A stretch of 64,000 bases of DNA, taken from positions 28,714,501-28,778,500 of the forward strand of contig NC_092323.1 of assembly GCF_036785885.1 (NCBI RefSeq), read 5' to 3'. Below the pieces are notes generated by a model that did not search any database, had not been told where the DNA came from, and saw only the letters and a program-made list of their open reading frames with translations. The DNA comes from Coffea arabica (Eukaryota > Streptophyta > Magnoliopsida > Gentianales > Rubiaceae). A program made the position numbers and the translations under genes. Shown piece by piece: positions 24,401-36,328 of this stretch; position 1 is the first letter of the stretch; each line of letters starts with the position of its first letter.

Positions 24401-25386
24401 ACCGTGGTTTGCAGCTCTCCTTTGTAGCTTAATGTGATCTCCAAGTATTGAGCTAAGTGTAGTTCAATTTTGGTTGAATTTGGTGAAGGTTTGTGCAAGA
24501 TTTGGAGATGAAAATTTGAGAAACTTTGAGTTGTTTTTGCAGCTGATGGTTCGGCCAAAGTGAGAGGGAAAGAGAGAGAGTGTAGTGCTCAAATAAAGCT
24601 TCTAAAGTAAGCTTAAATGTGTGGCCACAATTCACCCGAAAGTCAACTCTTTCTCGCGCGTGTAAGCGCTCATTTTTGACTCGATTCCTTTCGAGTTTAT
24701 TTCACTAGTGCACTAAACCTCTAATGCACTTATATTCATATGAATATTATTCACTCTTAATTGTCCCAAAATAATGGTTTAAAGTCTCTCAATTAACCGC
24801 GCGCCTGAAAACCCGTATTTTCAATTTAGGCGCGATAGAGTGAAACCTTCGAGAAATTCTTATAACGATCGTACCACTAACTATCACTTGAGTACTTAAA
24901 CCTAAAAGTACCTATTTTAAGACCATTGTACATGTCTCCAATTTTTCGAGTTTATTGTACTCCCAATTGGCTAAAATTTTCAAACACGTTTTCACTATTT
25001 TCATTAATCGAACTTCCAAAAATTAATTTTTTGAAACGAGTCACTTTAAAAATATAATAAAGTCATAATTCCATATATTTAAGTCTAATAAGGTTAGAAA
25101 ATAATAATCGGAGCAAATATTCAGATAAATAATTAAATAAGCAAAAATAGGAGTCGAAAAATAATTACTGTAGTGTATTATTTGGGTTTGTTTGGATAGT
25201 GTATTATTTGAAATATTATTTGGAATAATTACTGTAGCACTTTTTGTGATGTGATGTATGTGAGATAAAAAGGTGATTGAAAATATAAAAAGGCAGGTTG
25301 AGAAATGTGTTTATGATGCAAGCGAAATATTATTTGGGATAATTGGGGTATCCAAACACTCTCAATAATTTTTACGAGTCCTCACA
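21472..25386 (-). repeat. 3' LTR of the gypsy element (with a MITE inside)
   Basis: 3,915 bp, TGTGATGCCCCC...GAGTCCTCACA on the plus strand. It aligns throughout with 31106-34836 except for about 200 extra bases near its right end (about 25166-25364), a MITE absent from the other LTR. The short frames seen inside occur at matching places in both LTRs and are not genes. Confidence 0.93.
25166..25364. mobile_element. MITE (family 1) inserted in the 3' LTR
   Basis: The ends read GGGTTTGTTTGGATAGTG and GTATCCAAACACTCTC, an imperfect inverted repeat, with the core CACTTTTTGTGATGTGATGT and ATGTGAGATA. The other LTR reads straight through (near 34808-34820), which proves an insertion after the retroelement landed. 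The exact ends and duplication are blurred by the surrounding AATAAT repeats. Confidence 0.75.
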
Positions 25387-25400
25387 TCCTCTCCCTCTTA
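25387..25400 (-). other. Polypurine tract of the gypsy element
   Basis: Read on the minus strand, AAGAGGGAGAGGA lies immediately before the 3' LTR start TGTGAGG, the expected site for plus-strand priming. Confidence 0.8.
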
Positions 25401-28400
25401 AGAAAAATTTTGTCTTCGAAATTTACCTTGATTGGTGAACAGGTCTGGATACTTTTCTCGAATTGCTTCTTCGACCTCCCAAGTTACTTCCTCTAACCCA
25501 TGGTTCTTCCAGAGGACTTTTACTAATGGTATCTGTTTATTTCTCAGTTCCTTCACCTTCCTATCCAGAAGCTTAACCGGTTTCTCCTCATAAGTTAAAG
25601 TCTCATCAATCTCAATACTCTCTGGTTGTAAGACATGTGAAGGGTCTGGATGGTACTTCTTAAGCATAGACACATGGAATACATTATGAATTCGAGATAA
25701 ACTCGGCGACAATTCCAATTTGTATGCTACATTCCCCATACGCTGAAATAAGGTTATTCAGCTCTACAAACCTTGGTTGTAACTTCTTTCCCTTTCTAGA
25801 TAGCAAACTTGCTTTCAACGGTGTGATCTTGAGAAACACTAGATCTTCAACCGTGAATTCTAAATCCTTTATCCGATTATCGGCATAATTCTGTTGACGG
25901 CTCTGGACAGTCTGGATTCTCTGGCGTACCAACTTTACCTTCTCATTAGCTTCCTCAATCCATGACACTAGTCGGATCTAAGATCTTCCGTTCACCTATT
26001 TCCTCCCAACAAATTCGAGATCTACACTTTCGATTATAAAGCGCTTCATACGAAGCCATTTGAATAGAAGAGTGGAAACTGTTGTTATAGGTAAATTCCA
26101 CTAAAGTCAAAAACTTACTCCAACTCTCCCCAAAATCCAGAACACAAGTTCTCAGCATATCTTCAAGGGTCTGAATTGTACTTTCAGACTGTCCATCGGT
26201 TTGGGGATAATAAGTAGTACTAAACTTCAAATTAGTTCCTAACACTTCTTGCATCTTTTGCCAGAATTTCGAAACAAATCTTGGATCTCTATCCGACAAG
26301 ATACTGACAGGGATTCCATGTAATCTAATGATCTCATCCAAATACAACTTGGCCAACTTCTCCAGTAGGTACTTCATGTTAATCGGCAGAAAATGAGCCG
26401 ATTTAGTCAATCTATCCACTATCACCCAAATCACATCATGGCCTCTCTGTGTTCTTGGTAATCCCAATACAAAATTCATGGTGATATTCTCCCATTTCCA
26501 CTCAGGTATTTCTAGAGGTTGCAAAAGTCCCGATGGTTTCTGATGTTCGGCTTTAACCTGTTGACAAATTAAGCATGTTTGGACAAATAGAGAAATCTCC
26601 TTTTTCATGTTCTCCTACCAATACAGACTCTTTAAGTTTTGGTACATTTTATTCTCTCTAGGGTGTACCGTAAACTTTGATCGGTGTGTCTCTTCTAAAA
26701 TTTCCTTTTTAAGCCTTTCATCCTTTGACACAACTACCCAATTTCGAAATCTCAATACACCATTTGATCCCAAGGTAAAGTCTGACTTGTCCCCCTTTTT
26801 AACTTTTTCCAACTACTTCTGCACTTCAGTGTCCTTTTCTTGAGATTCTTTGATACGTTCTATCAACGTGGAATTTAATACAATATTCCCCAAAATTACT
26901 TTTCTCGGTTCCAGTCGAGAATTCCAACAACTAACTTCTTCCAACAATTGGAATTCCTTAATCATCAATCCAGCCATCTGTACTTGACGACTCAAAGCAT
27001 CAGCTACTACATTAGCTTTCCCTGGATGGTACTTAATCGTACAGTCATAGTCTTCCAGAAATTTCATCCATCTACGTTGCCTCAAATTCAGTTCCTTCTG
27101 TGAAAATAAGTAGTTAAGGCTTTTGTGATCAGTAAAAACTTCAAACGTTACTCCATACAAGTAATGTCTCTGTTTCTTCAAAGCAAAGACCACAGCCGCT
27201 AACTCCAAATCATGAGTCGGGTAATTCCCTTCATGCGGTTTCAATTTCCTAGAGGCATATGCTATCAATTTGTCATTTTGCATTAAAACACACCCCAAAC
27301 CTTCCTTAGATGCATCTGTGTAAACCACAAAACTATCATTCCCATTGGGTAGAGCTAATACTGGGGTTTTGGTTAAGCGTCTTTTTAATTTCTGGAAACT
27401 CTCTTCGCACTTAGGACTCCAAATAAACCTCCCACTTTTCTTAGTCAGCTCGGTCATTGGTCCAGCAATTCTAGAAAAATTTTTGATAAATCTCCGGTAA
27501 TACCCTGCTAATCCAATAAAACTCCGAATCTCGGTAGGGTTTTCCGGTCGTTTCCATTTCGAAACAACTTCAATTTTAGCTGAATCCACTTTAATCCCAT
27601 CCTTAGAAATTATGTGTCTCAAGAAAGTCACTTTTTTTAACCAGAACTCACACTTGCTAAACTTAGCATATAATTGATGTTCCTTCAAAGTTTGCAAAAT
27701 AATTCTCAAATGCTTCTCATGATCCTTCACATTCTTAGAATACACCAATATGTCATCAATAAAGACCACCACAAATTGACCTAGATAAGGTTAAAAGACC
27801 ATATGCATTAAATCCATGAAAGCAGCAGGTGCATTCGTTAACCCAAACGGCATCACAGCAAATTCAAAATGCCCATATCTCGAGTTAAAAGCAGTTTTGG
27901 GTATGTCATTCTCCAAAATCCTCAACTGATAATAACCCTGTCTCAAATCCAAATTTGAGACTACTATAGTCCATTGCAATTGGTCAAATAATTCATCAAT
28001 GTGGGGCAATGGGTACTTATTCTTAATAGTGACCTCATTCAAGCCTCTATAGTTTATACATATTCTCAAACTCCCGTCTTTTTTCTTAACGAACAAAACT
28101 GGGGATCCCCACGGAGAATCACTCTCTTTCATAAAATCCCTTTCCAACAAGTCTTGCAGTTGCAATTTCAACTCCTTCAATTTCGTTGGAGTCATCCGAT
28201 ATGGCGTCTTAGAGATAGGTGTCACTCCCGGAGTTACATCAATCTTAAAAGTTATTTCCCATTTTGGAGGTAGAGACTCTAACTCTTCGGGAAAAATATT
28301 TGGAAAGTCTTTCACTACAGACATGTTCTCCAAATTCACCTTATTACTAGGGGTGTTAATAAGAAAAGTCAAATACCCTTGAGCTCCTTTACTTAATAAT

Positions 28401-28899
28401 TTTCTAACCCGAATTCCTAAAATAAGTGCAGATGAAACCAATTTACCCCTTACATCCAACTTCAGGGTTGCCTCTCCCGAAATACACAATTCTACAATCT
28501 TTGTCCTACAATTCAACTGAGCATTATAACGAGCTAGCCAATCCATTCCTAAAATCACATCATATCCCTTAATTGCTAAACCTACCAGGTCGGCCAATAG
28601 TTTTCGTTCCCCGACACAGACTTCACAATCTCTATATACCAGGTTAGCAATTAAACTTTGATCTCCAGTAGGTGTTTTAACTTCCAAATCATACGGTAAG
28701 TTAATTGGATTCAAGTCTATCCCACTCATAAAATTAGGGTTTACAAAAGAATATGTTGCACCCGGATCAATTAAAACCCTAACTAAATGATGAAAGATTG
28801 GAATTGTATATTCAACCACTTCAGTCGCCTCAAGAATCTGCTGATAGTCCAGTGCATAAACTCTAGTCGGCACTTTCGGTCGACTTCCTCCAACACTGG
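25398..28899 (-). pseudogene. gypsy pol (protease, RT, RNase H, integrase, chromodomain-like), broken
   Basis: On the minus strand, in order: protease with [11 protein letters not shown], where the usual DSG is DPG; RT with [29 protein letters not shown] and FIDDILVYS; RNase H with [15 protein letters not shown] and [25 protein letters not shown]; an integrase zinc region; integrase core with SDRDPRF and QTDGQSESTIQTLE; and a tail ending KVLWKNHGLEEVTWE, typical of chromovirus C-termini. The first integrase Asp is Asn (NITMNFVLGLP). Stops interrupt it after RT motif LMHMVF (27791), at 26813 and at 26615, and frames shift near 25960 and 25740. Several stops are single G-to-A or C-to-T type changes. 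It cannot produce an active polyprotein. Confidence 0.93.
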
Positions 28900-30036
28900 T
28901 CTGCTTAGAGATTGACTTTTCTGGCCTCTGAGTGTTACTTCCCATTTTTGGTGCTTTCGGACAATTCGCGACTTGATGTTCGGCACTATCACAAAACAAA
29001 CACTTCCCCGACTTTCTCCAACAGTCATTCTCGAAGTGATTGGATTTCCCATAGTATCCACAAGTAACCTGAGGGGTCACTGCCGAACCAGTAGAAGGCG
29101 CTCCCCTAACTTGAGTTGGGCCACCACGACCTCCTCTAGACAGAGCTCCCCTAGAAGCTCCAGCAGTCCTTGTTCCTCCCGCTCTTCTTCCCATTTTGGA
29201 AGGTTGTGCACTCTTACCAACCTGCCCTGATGTAGAGCCTGAAAAATGTCTCTTTCTATTGTGAAAGTCTCTCACCTGCAATCTTGCACTCTCAACCCTT
29301 TGTGCCTTCTCTAAAGCTTCAGTAAATGTAGAGATTTGGGCTGTGGCCAAGCCCTCCTGAATTTTCACATTGAGCCCTTGTACAAATCGCCTTATCCTCT
29401 TCCGTTCATTAGTTACCAATTCAGGGGCATACTTAGAAAGTTTAGTGAATTTCTCTTCGTACTCCGCTATACTAAGAGTTCCTGTTTCAATTTGATAAAT
29501 TCATCCTCCATCTTCTCCTGAATTAAGGGTGGAAGAAACTTTTCATTAAATTCCCTCGTAAAATTCTCCCAAGTCCAAGGGGTTTGAACTCTTTCCCATT
29601 TTCCTTTCACCATGTCCCACCAAGCACGGGCTACTCCCTCAAACTGGAAGGCTGCAAAATTCACTCGCCTATTTTCAGTGTAGTCTAAAGTAGCGAATAT
29701 GTTGGTCATCTTTTCTAACCAATTTTTTGCTACCTCAGGATCAGATTCGTCAAGGAACTTAGGCGGGTTAAATTTCAAGAACCTCTCTAAGGCTATATCC
29801 TCACCCCTATCATGTCCCCCAGTTTGGTTAAGCGGTCCAGAACTTTGTCTATCAGCTAAACGTTCTAGGATATCAGTCATCCTGTTAATGGCAGTAGCCA
29901 CTTGATTACCCTCAATATTTTTCTGACCCTGGGTCGGTCCAGTTGCCGATCCCTAGTCATTCCCCTGAGGTTGGGCCTGTCTAGTCCCTCGCCCATGGCC
30001 TCGACCACGGTCTCGACCCCTTCTTAGTCATTCCAT
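28900..30036 (-). pseudogene. gypsy gag, broken
   Basis: The probable start is the ATG at 30036, followed at codon 3 by a TGA stop, an Arg/Gly-rich run (RRGRDRGRGHGRG) and a TAG stop. The retrotransposon gag core is then open (AINRMTDILERLADRQ, FLKFNPPKF, FEGVARAWW) to a 1-bp loss at about 29475 that breaks the frame. It resumes with [17 protein letters not shown] and two C-terminal zinc knuckles, the second good ([14 protein letters not shown]) and the first with its second Cys changed to Tyr ([14 protein letters not shown]). Gag would form the particle and bind the RNA; this copy cannot be translated through. Confidence 0.9.
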
Positions 30037-30368
30037 AATCTAGACGTGCCTAGTACAAGAAATAAATCAATTATGCAGTGCAAGGTATAAAGCAGGAACA
30101 AATCAAGAAAACATTGAAAATAATAATAATTTACATTCATTAACATGTCAAGTTCATATAATTAGCATTCATGGGGAAAATCATAAAAATATAGCACACA
30201 GGTGCCACAAAGTACTTTTAGTCACAAAAAACTAAAGTAAAACAAGTGTCTCAAAAATAGACCACACAGTCATGCAAAATACAATGGCCTCAGCACTTAG
30301 CGTCACCCCAACTAATTCTAGCTATACTAGTCAAAAGGGTAAAAAAAAAGAGGTCAATTTGCCTAGAT

Positions 30369-30893
30369 CTAGTCCGCAGTAGGACTATCAGGAGGAACCT
30401 CGTCCTCCGGATCCTCCTCCTCCTCAGAGCTCTGAGCTATACCCATCGCCTCATCCACTAGCCTAGTGGCATCAGTTAGGATCCCGGAAGCCCTATCACG
30501 AATCTCCTCCCTCAACCTAGTAAGCGGAGTCCTAGTGCTCCGGAACTCCTCATTAACAACAGCAGATGTAGCTACCTCGCCCTCTATCACCTCCTCAAGC
30601 TCGGCGATCCTCTCGCCCTGAGTGCTAACCATCTGTCTAAACTCGTCTACCTCTGCCTGAAGATCCCTGTTAAGATCTACTAGCTGACGACGCTCGTCGT
30701 CCAGAGCAAGCACGAGGTGGTTCGGGTAGGCAAATGTAACCCTACACGAATATCGAGAATATCTGTCAGATGGGGAATAGCGTACTCGAGCTTCCCTATC
30801 TAGCGCTCGGTAGAAGATAGGCCTAGGAGGCATTGCATGACCATTCGCATGGCCATTCCTGTTAGCTGCCGGAACTCTATTTCCGTTTTCCAT
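30369..30893 (-). CDS. Extra 174-codon frame between the primer-binding site and gag
   Basis: I do not recognise this protein. The ATG at 30893 opens an uninterrupted frame in the sense direction of the element. The N-terminus is rich in Asn, Gly and His (residues 1-22), followed by an Arg/Tyr-rich stretch (about 30-50), a charged helical region with heptad-like spacing (about 60-125: LALDDERRQLVDLNRDLQAE, ERIAELEEVIEGE) likely to form a coiled coil, and a strongly acidic tail (SSEEEEDPEDE). There is no signal peptide or membrane segment. It is clearly GC-richer than the flanking leader. The sequence just upstream reads TATTTTGCAG on the minus strand, like a splice acceptor, 2 nt before the ATG, and another acceptor-like TTTCTTGTACTAG lies before gag (30050). 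Additional frames are known in plant Ty3-gypsy elements, chiefly the Tat/Ogre and Athila lineages. That it is intact while gag and pol are broken may be chance or selection. Confidence 0.65.
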   Translation of the reverse strand: MENGNRVPAANRNGHANGHAMPPRPIFYRALDREARVRYSPSDRYSRYSCRVTFAYPNHLVLALDDERRQLVDLNRDLQAEVDEFRQMVSTQGERIAELEEVIEGEVATSAVVNEEFRSTRTPLTRLREEIRDRASGILTDATRLVDEAMGIAQSSEEEEDPEDEVPPDSPTAD

Positions 30894-31091
30894 CCCTGCA
30901 AAATAATAGCACTTTTTGGGTTAGAAATTAAATAACTATCTAGTTCGGATGTCGTTTCTGCATGCCTAATCCAATCACTAGTATGCTCCAAATACCCCTT
31001 AAGGTGCAACTTAATTATCCGGTCTCAGATATTAAGGGTAGAGTATCTAATATGTCTCCCACATAGATCTCTAATCTAGCGCTAACCTAGC

Positions 31092-31103
31092 GCTCTGATA
31101 CCA
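31092..31103 (-). other. Primer-binding site (tRNA-iMet) of the gypsy element
   Basis: On the minus strand TGGTATCAGAGC follows the 5' LTR end GTCACA after 2 nt. It is complementary to the 3' end of plant initiator tRNA-Met. Confidence 0.9.
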
Positions 31104-31105
31104 AC

Positions 31106-34100
31106 TGTGACGCCCCCACTTCTCCCTAAGGCGAATCAAAGGGTATCCGCGGGACGCCTGCCCAACTCTCGCCAGGACTCAAGCGATACATTCAAGCTTA
31201 TAACGGTAATAGACATCACATTCAGATAATATAACTGCAATTAGTGCGGAAGCGTTCAAATTTAACGATATTTAACAATTACCAAATCCATATAACGGGT
31301 TTCCAAATACATCCCAAAATATACAATAGCCAAAATGTCTAGTCAATAGAATTGGAACCCTATTACAAACGTCCACAAAAGTACTCAAAAATAGAAATTT
31401 CGTCCGAATCTCATTCCAAGCCCAAACCTGTTAAGGAAAACAAATCTACAGGGTGAGCAAAACGCTCGTGAGGCCAAGAACACACATGCAAGTACATTGT
31501 TCAAGTAACAATCCCAAATTGACAAGTCGAACAATAATATATACATGATTAACAATTTATGAGGAAAGTAATCATAAACAATTCAAGGATACTGGAGCTC
31601 TCAGGAGCTATATTCCACTTGCACGATCAATAACCTCCACGAGTTGACATTCCGTCAATCGGGTAGGTTTAGTCCGTAGAACTCCGCTTAACCTGTCCCC
31701 TTTCACCTTATATACCCCTGTTTCGGGTCCGCCTATCATTTGTTTAAGGTAATACTACTCGAGTATGCCAAGCGAGATCTCTTACTAGATCAAGCTTTTC
31801 AATTTTTCCCATGGTTTACCAAGGAGCCCGACCAAACCCATGCCAGCTCGAGTCCAAGGTTCCCCAATGAGATGTGGGCGTCCCCTAAGAATGTTCGAGT
31901 GTCGAGGAGATTCACTCCAACGACGTATGCAGCCATAGCATACTATTTCAAGTCAAGCAAGCAAGTAACATGTGCAAGCAATTGAGACATTCGAGTATTT
32001 CAAGTGCGAGTCATTTATTTCAAGCAAGAACGGGTACGATAAAGTACACCCCCGTCTCGAATTTTAAAATCTCAAGTATAAATAACAAGTAAACATGTAT
32101 CTGGTTCACAGTAGTTCAAGTAACACACACTTGACACTCACCAAGTAAACAAGAAGAAACAACACTCGAAGTTCAAGCATCCACCGTGGGATCCTCTTGA
32201 AGTTCCCCTTGTGTGCCTGAGCAATTAGTAAGGATTTATCACTTAAAACTCTCAATTATTATAAAGATTGTACATAGTGCACAATCTCAGAAAATCCCAT
32301 GAAAACGAATCTCAATCACTCGTAAATTGGGGTTCAAAGATAGGACTTTAAAGCACAAAAGCAATCGAGGTTTCATCTTGGAAATCAAGTTTAATACGTT
32401 CAAGTAACATCAAAGGAATAAGAAGAATTCAATCCATTTCCTTAAGATTCGGAAATTTCAGTTTTGGTACGAGATCTTTGAAAAATCGTATCTTATTCTT
32501 TACAAGTCCAAAATTGGAAAACTTGGTACCGCTGGAAATCTCTTCCAAAGTACTAAAAGTTCCTCGAATACACTTCTTTAAGATTCCGAATGGAAAACAT
32601 TCAAAAATGAGCTCAAAGTCGCTGTTTTGGTTCATAAGGCAGATTTAAGTTGGTTTTTGGCCAAATTTGAAAATTCGGTAAAATTCACTTGATTGAAACT
32701 AGACTTTGAAATTTACAAATATATTAGTGTTGTAATCCAAGTTTACAACAAAATAAGCAGAATGAGAAACGGAGTTGTGAGTACAAAGATATGGTAGCTC
32801 AAAGTTACCCAAATTTCCTTGTTGAACAAGGGTTTTCCAATATCAAATCTTGAACTTTGGTAATTTAGTCGAGCAGTGAAATGGACTCGGATTGGTACCA
32901 AATTTGGCAGCATAATACTCCTATATAAAGGGTATCCCTCTATCAAATTTCATGGAAAAATACCTTTAGGAAGGTAGTCAACCAAACAATCAAAGTTTCG
33001 AAAAAATCCTAGGGCAGAACTGCCATGAGCCTTTTGTTTTCCATTCCAAACATTTGGTCAAGGAAAATTCCTCAAACATGGTTCATTTGTGTAGGAAAAA
33101 CCTGAGAAACATTCATGGTACATTTTTTAAGTGTTTAACTCCAAAAAATTCAATTGGCAAGTCCACACCAAGTCTAACATCTACTTTGCCCAAAATTTAG
33201 GGTTTTCAAGAACAGAGCAGGTTTCGTATTTTGATCACAAATCACTCAATTCAACTCGGAATTAAGCATGGTTAGTAGCATTGGAAAATACATTTATAAA
33301 ACTAAAATTTCACAGAAGAAATCATTTTGAAATTCAGCACCCAACTAGCTCAAATTCGAGTCTCAAGTTGTAGCTTCTGAACTTCGTTCCAGGAAAACTG
33401 AGAAACAGGACAGGCATCTTTAAACAGTTGGTACAGAATACTCGGGTGGAATTAGGGGTTGCATTTCATACCATTGGAAAGTTGGGAATGTCTAGTTTCA
33501 AATTCCACCGACGGAACTTGATTTCGACGTCAGAGTACAAAGTTATGGATGAAACAAGAAGGCTGTCTGAGCATTACGGGAAAATTTTACAGGTTTACTA
33601 GCTTTTCAAGATTAATCCATTTGACCAACCAAACCTCAATATTTTTCGATGAAACTTTATACACCATCTATACAACATATAAACATCATATACAAGCCAT
33701 CAAAACCTCAGAATTTTGCAAAAAGGGGCTCGATCAAAACAAGGGCAGAGTTGGAAACTTTTTAGCCATGCAATCCTTGAAGTTTATACTAGCTATACAC
33801 CATTAATCTACCAATTTGAGCACTAAACCAACATTAAATCCATCATCAAGCATCACATCAGCCATCAATCCAAGAATGGGAGTTCATAGAGCCCACCTTC
33901 AAAATTTTCCAACAATAACAAGCCACCCACATGAATAACTAAGCTCATAAGTGTAAATCAACTTCCATAAACCAAGATTTCAAGGGTTGATCGTCACTTA
34001 CGTTTGTTGATGAGCTAAGCAGAAATTTCGGTCCTTCCCTTGGCCAAGAAAACCGTGGTTTGCAGCTCTCCTTTGTAGCTTAATGTGATCTCCAAGTATT

Positions 34101-34836
34101 GAGTTAAGTGTAGTTCAATTTTGGTTGAATTTGGTGAAGGTTTGTGCAAGATTTGGAGATGAAAATTTGTGAAACTTTGAGTTGTTTTTGCAGCTGATGG
34201 TTCGGCCAAAGTGAGAGGGAAAGAGAGAGTGTGTAGTGCTGAAATAAAGCTTCTAAAGTAAGCTTAAATGTGTGGCCACAATTCACCCGAAAGTCAACTC
34301 TCTCTCGCGTGTGTACGCGCGCATTTTGGGCTCGATTCCTTTCGAGTTTATTTCACTAGTGCACTAAACCTCTAATGCACTTATATTTATATAAATATTA
34401 TTCACTCTTAATTGTCCCAAAATAATGGTCTAAAGTCCCTCAATTAATCGCGCGCGTGAAAATGCGTATTTCCAATTTAGGCGCGATAGAGTGAAACTTT
34501 CGAGAAATTCTTATAACGATCGTACCACTAACTATCACTTGAATACTTAAACCTTAAATTACCTATTTTAGGACCATTGTACATGTCTCCAATTTTTTGA
34601 GTTTATTGTACTCCCAATTGGCTAAAATTTTCAAACACGTTTTCACTATTTTCATTAATCGAGTTTCCAAAAATTAATTTTTTGAAACGAGTCACTTTAA
34701 AAATATAATGAAGTCATAATTCCATGTATTTAAGTCTAATAAGGTTAGAAAATAATAATCGGAGCAAATATTCAGATAAATAATCAAATAAGCAAAAATA
34801 GGAGTCAAAAAATAATAATTTTTACGAGTCTTCATA
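31106..34836 (-). repeat. 5' LTR of the gypsy element
   Basis: 3,731 bp, TGTGACGCCCCC...GAGTCTTCATA on the plus strand. The last bases should be CACA as in the partner, so one C-to-T change lies at 34835. It lacks the MITE found in the partner LTR. Confidence 0.93.
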
Positions 34837-34841
34837 GTTTA

Positions 34842-35321
34842 TCAAATTAACCCATAATATTTTTCTTTTTAAAAATAGGATCCTTTCCTGCATACGTATA
34901 AGCAGAAGATGTTAGCATGATATACTTGAAACTTGGCTAGGTACATAAAATTACAGATGTTAGTAGGATATACTTGAAACTTGGCTAAGTACATAAAATT
35001 ACTTGACCTCCTTTTAAAATAGTGATTTTCTATCATGCACCTTTTGTTTCCTGAATGATCAGTATCATATTAGAGGTTGAAGCAAAATATTATGCTTGTT
35101 ATAATATTGGTGATTGGTCTTTAATAATACAAATAGTATCTGTGTCTTAAATGTGTATATCCGAATGAAAATATATGCACTCCTTGATTATCTTTTTGTT
35201 CATTTGCACTTGAATTAGCATTACTTTTTTTCACATCAATATCATAAATTTTTAACACGAATTCATTTTGATTTATGCTACATAAACAATGAGAAGTTTT
35301 TTTTTTGGAGATTTTCTTTAT
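34842..35321. other. Spacer, no gene recognised
   Basis: AT-rich. It contains a short direct repeat (AGATGTTAG.A.GATATACTTGAAACTTGGCTA..TACATAAAATTAC) at about 34905 and 34957. Nothing coding is seen. Confidence 0.5.
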
Positions 35322-35937
35322 TTACTTTTGGATCAGAATTGGATTCCTAACTTATATATTTGGCTTTTTTGTAGACTTTCTCGAGATGTTTCTCCCTAAC
35401 AAATGGTATCAGAACTTTAGGTTACGAGATTGGGTTACTCATATGCAAGTGGATTCTTCTAGAAATTGGATCGATAAAAATTCTCTTCTTGATGGTAGAC
35501 CAAAATGCCAAGGAGTTTGGTTGGTATTGGATCAGGTGTACCATGGGCTTGGCAGGGGATCCAGTTGGTGTTAGACCAATGAGCCAATAGTTGGCAGGGG
35601 TCTAGAATGCAATTTGGATGTTGAAAAAGAGTGGATCTATATTTGAAAGAAGAGGTGATCTTAAGTAATAACGTGGGGTTGCATTGAGTATTAAAGTGGG
35701 TTTGAAAAAGGGCTTGTAAATTTGGGTTTAATGTGAAAGGTTACTCATAAAGGGGGAGATTTGTTAAGTTTATGAGTAAAGAATTATATCCCATATTGGT
35801 TCGATAGATGAAAAAAGAGCGGTTAATACGTAAGTAAGAGTCCGAAACCTATTAGTTTAAACTTTTGAGTCAGAATTGAATTCTTAACTTATATATTAGG
35901 TTCTTTGGTAGGCTCTCTCGAAATGTTTCTCCCTAAC
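35322..35937 (+). mobile_element. Remnant of a small LTR retroelement
   Basis: A segment ending GATGTTTCTCCCTAACA (35322-35401) recurs at 35866-35937. After the first copy comes TGGTATCAGAAC (35404-35415), a tRNA-Met-type primer-binding site. Before the second lies a polypurine tract AAAGGGGGAGAT (35749-35760) followed by TGTTAAG, a typical LTR start. So 35762-35937 is a right LTR of about 176 bp and the left LTR has lost its 5' half. The 350 bp between them has no coding capacity, as in TRIM elements or internally deleted copia elements. No target duplication was found. Confidence 0.65.
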
Positions 35938-36304
35938 TTTTTGATCTCATCAATCGTCATAAAGGAAATCATACATGGAATACAATAGCTAGGGTGGAAG
36001 CAAGTTTATGTTAGTTTTTACTTGGTTTTCTGGTCCATTGAAGAAAAATTTAGCGGTCCGATCAAAGTTGAAGAAAAATATTAGTACTTACGTTCGAAAT
36101 CAAATGCCAACACAAATTAATTTAGTTAGTAAGGGTGGGTTACTTTCTCACAAAAGATCGTGCATTTGAATCTCACTGTCAATTGAGAACTATGTTAGTA
36201 GGTAATTTGTAAGAGTCTTTATAAGTAACCTACGAATTTAGAAGCATATTCTGATCCGTGGTAGTAACTAGAGTTGAACCTATTCAAATTTTTTTCTGCT
36301 TCGA

Positions 36305-36328
36305 ATATATATATATATATATATATAT
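36305..36328. repeat. AT microsatellite
   Basis: An uninterrupted run of about 12 AT units. Confidence 0.9.

Larger units (their letters stand above)
21472..34836 (-). mobile_element. Ty3-gypsy chromovirus (Tekay/Del-like), 13.4 kb, full-length but decayed
   Basis: Long LTRs (21472-25386 and 31106-34836) enclose gag, protease, RT, RNase H, integrase and a chromodomain-like C-terminus on the minus strand, the gene order of Ty3-gypsy. A tRNA-iMet primer-binding site lies next to the 5' LTR (31092-31103) and a polypurine tract (AAGAGGGAGAGGA on the minus strand) abuts the 3' LTR at 25387. The flanks read CTTTA (21467-21471) and GTTTA (34837-34841), a 5-bp duplication with one change. The chromodomain-like tail plus LTRs near 4 kb fit the Tekay/Del chromoviruses; that placement is inferred from motifs. 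The LTRs differ by roughly 5 percent by eye. An additional frame sits ahead of gag at 30369-30893. Confidence 0.92.

Noticed and set aside
31092-31103. tRNA gene fragment
   Set aside because: The TGGTATCAGAGC match is the primer-binding site beside the LTR; there is no cloverleaf around it. No tRNA, rRNA or CRISPR array was recognised in the window.
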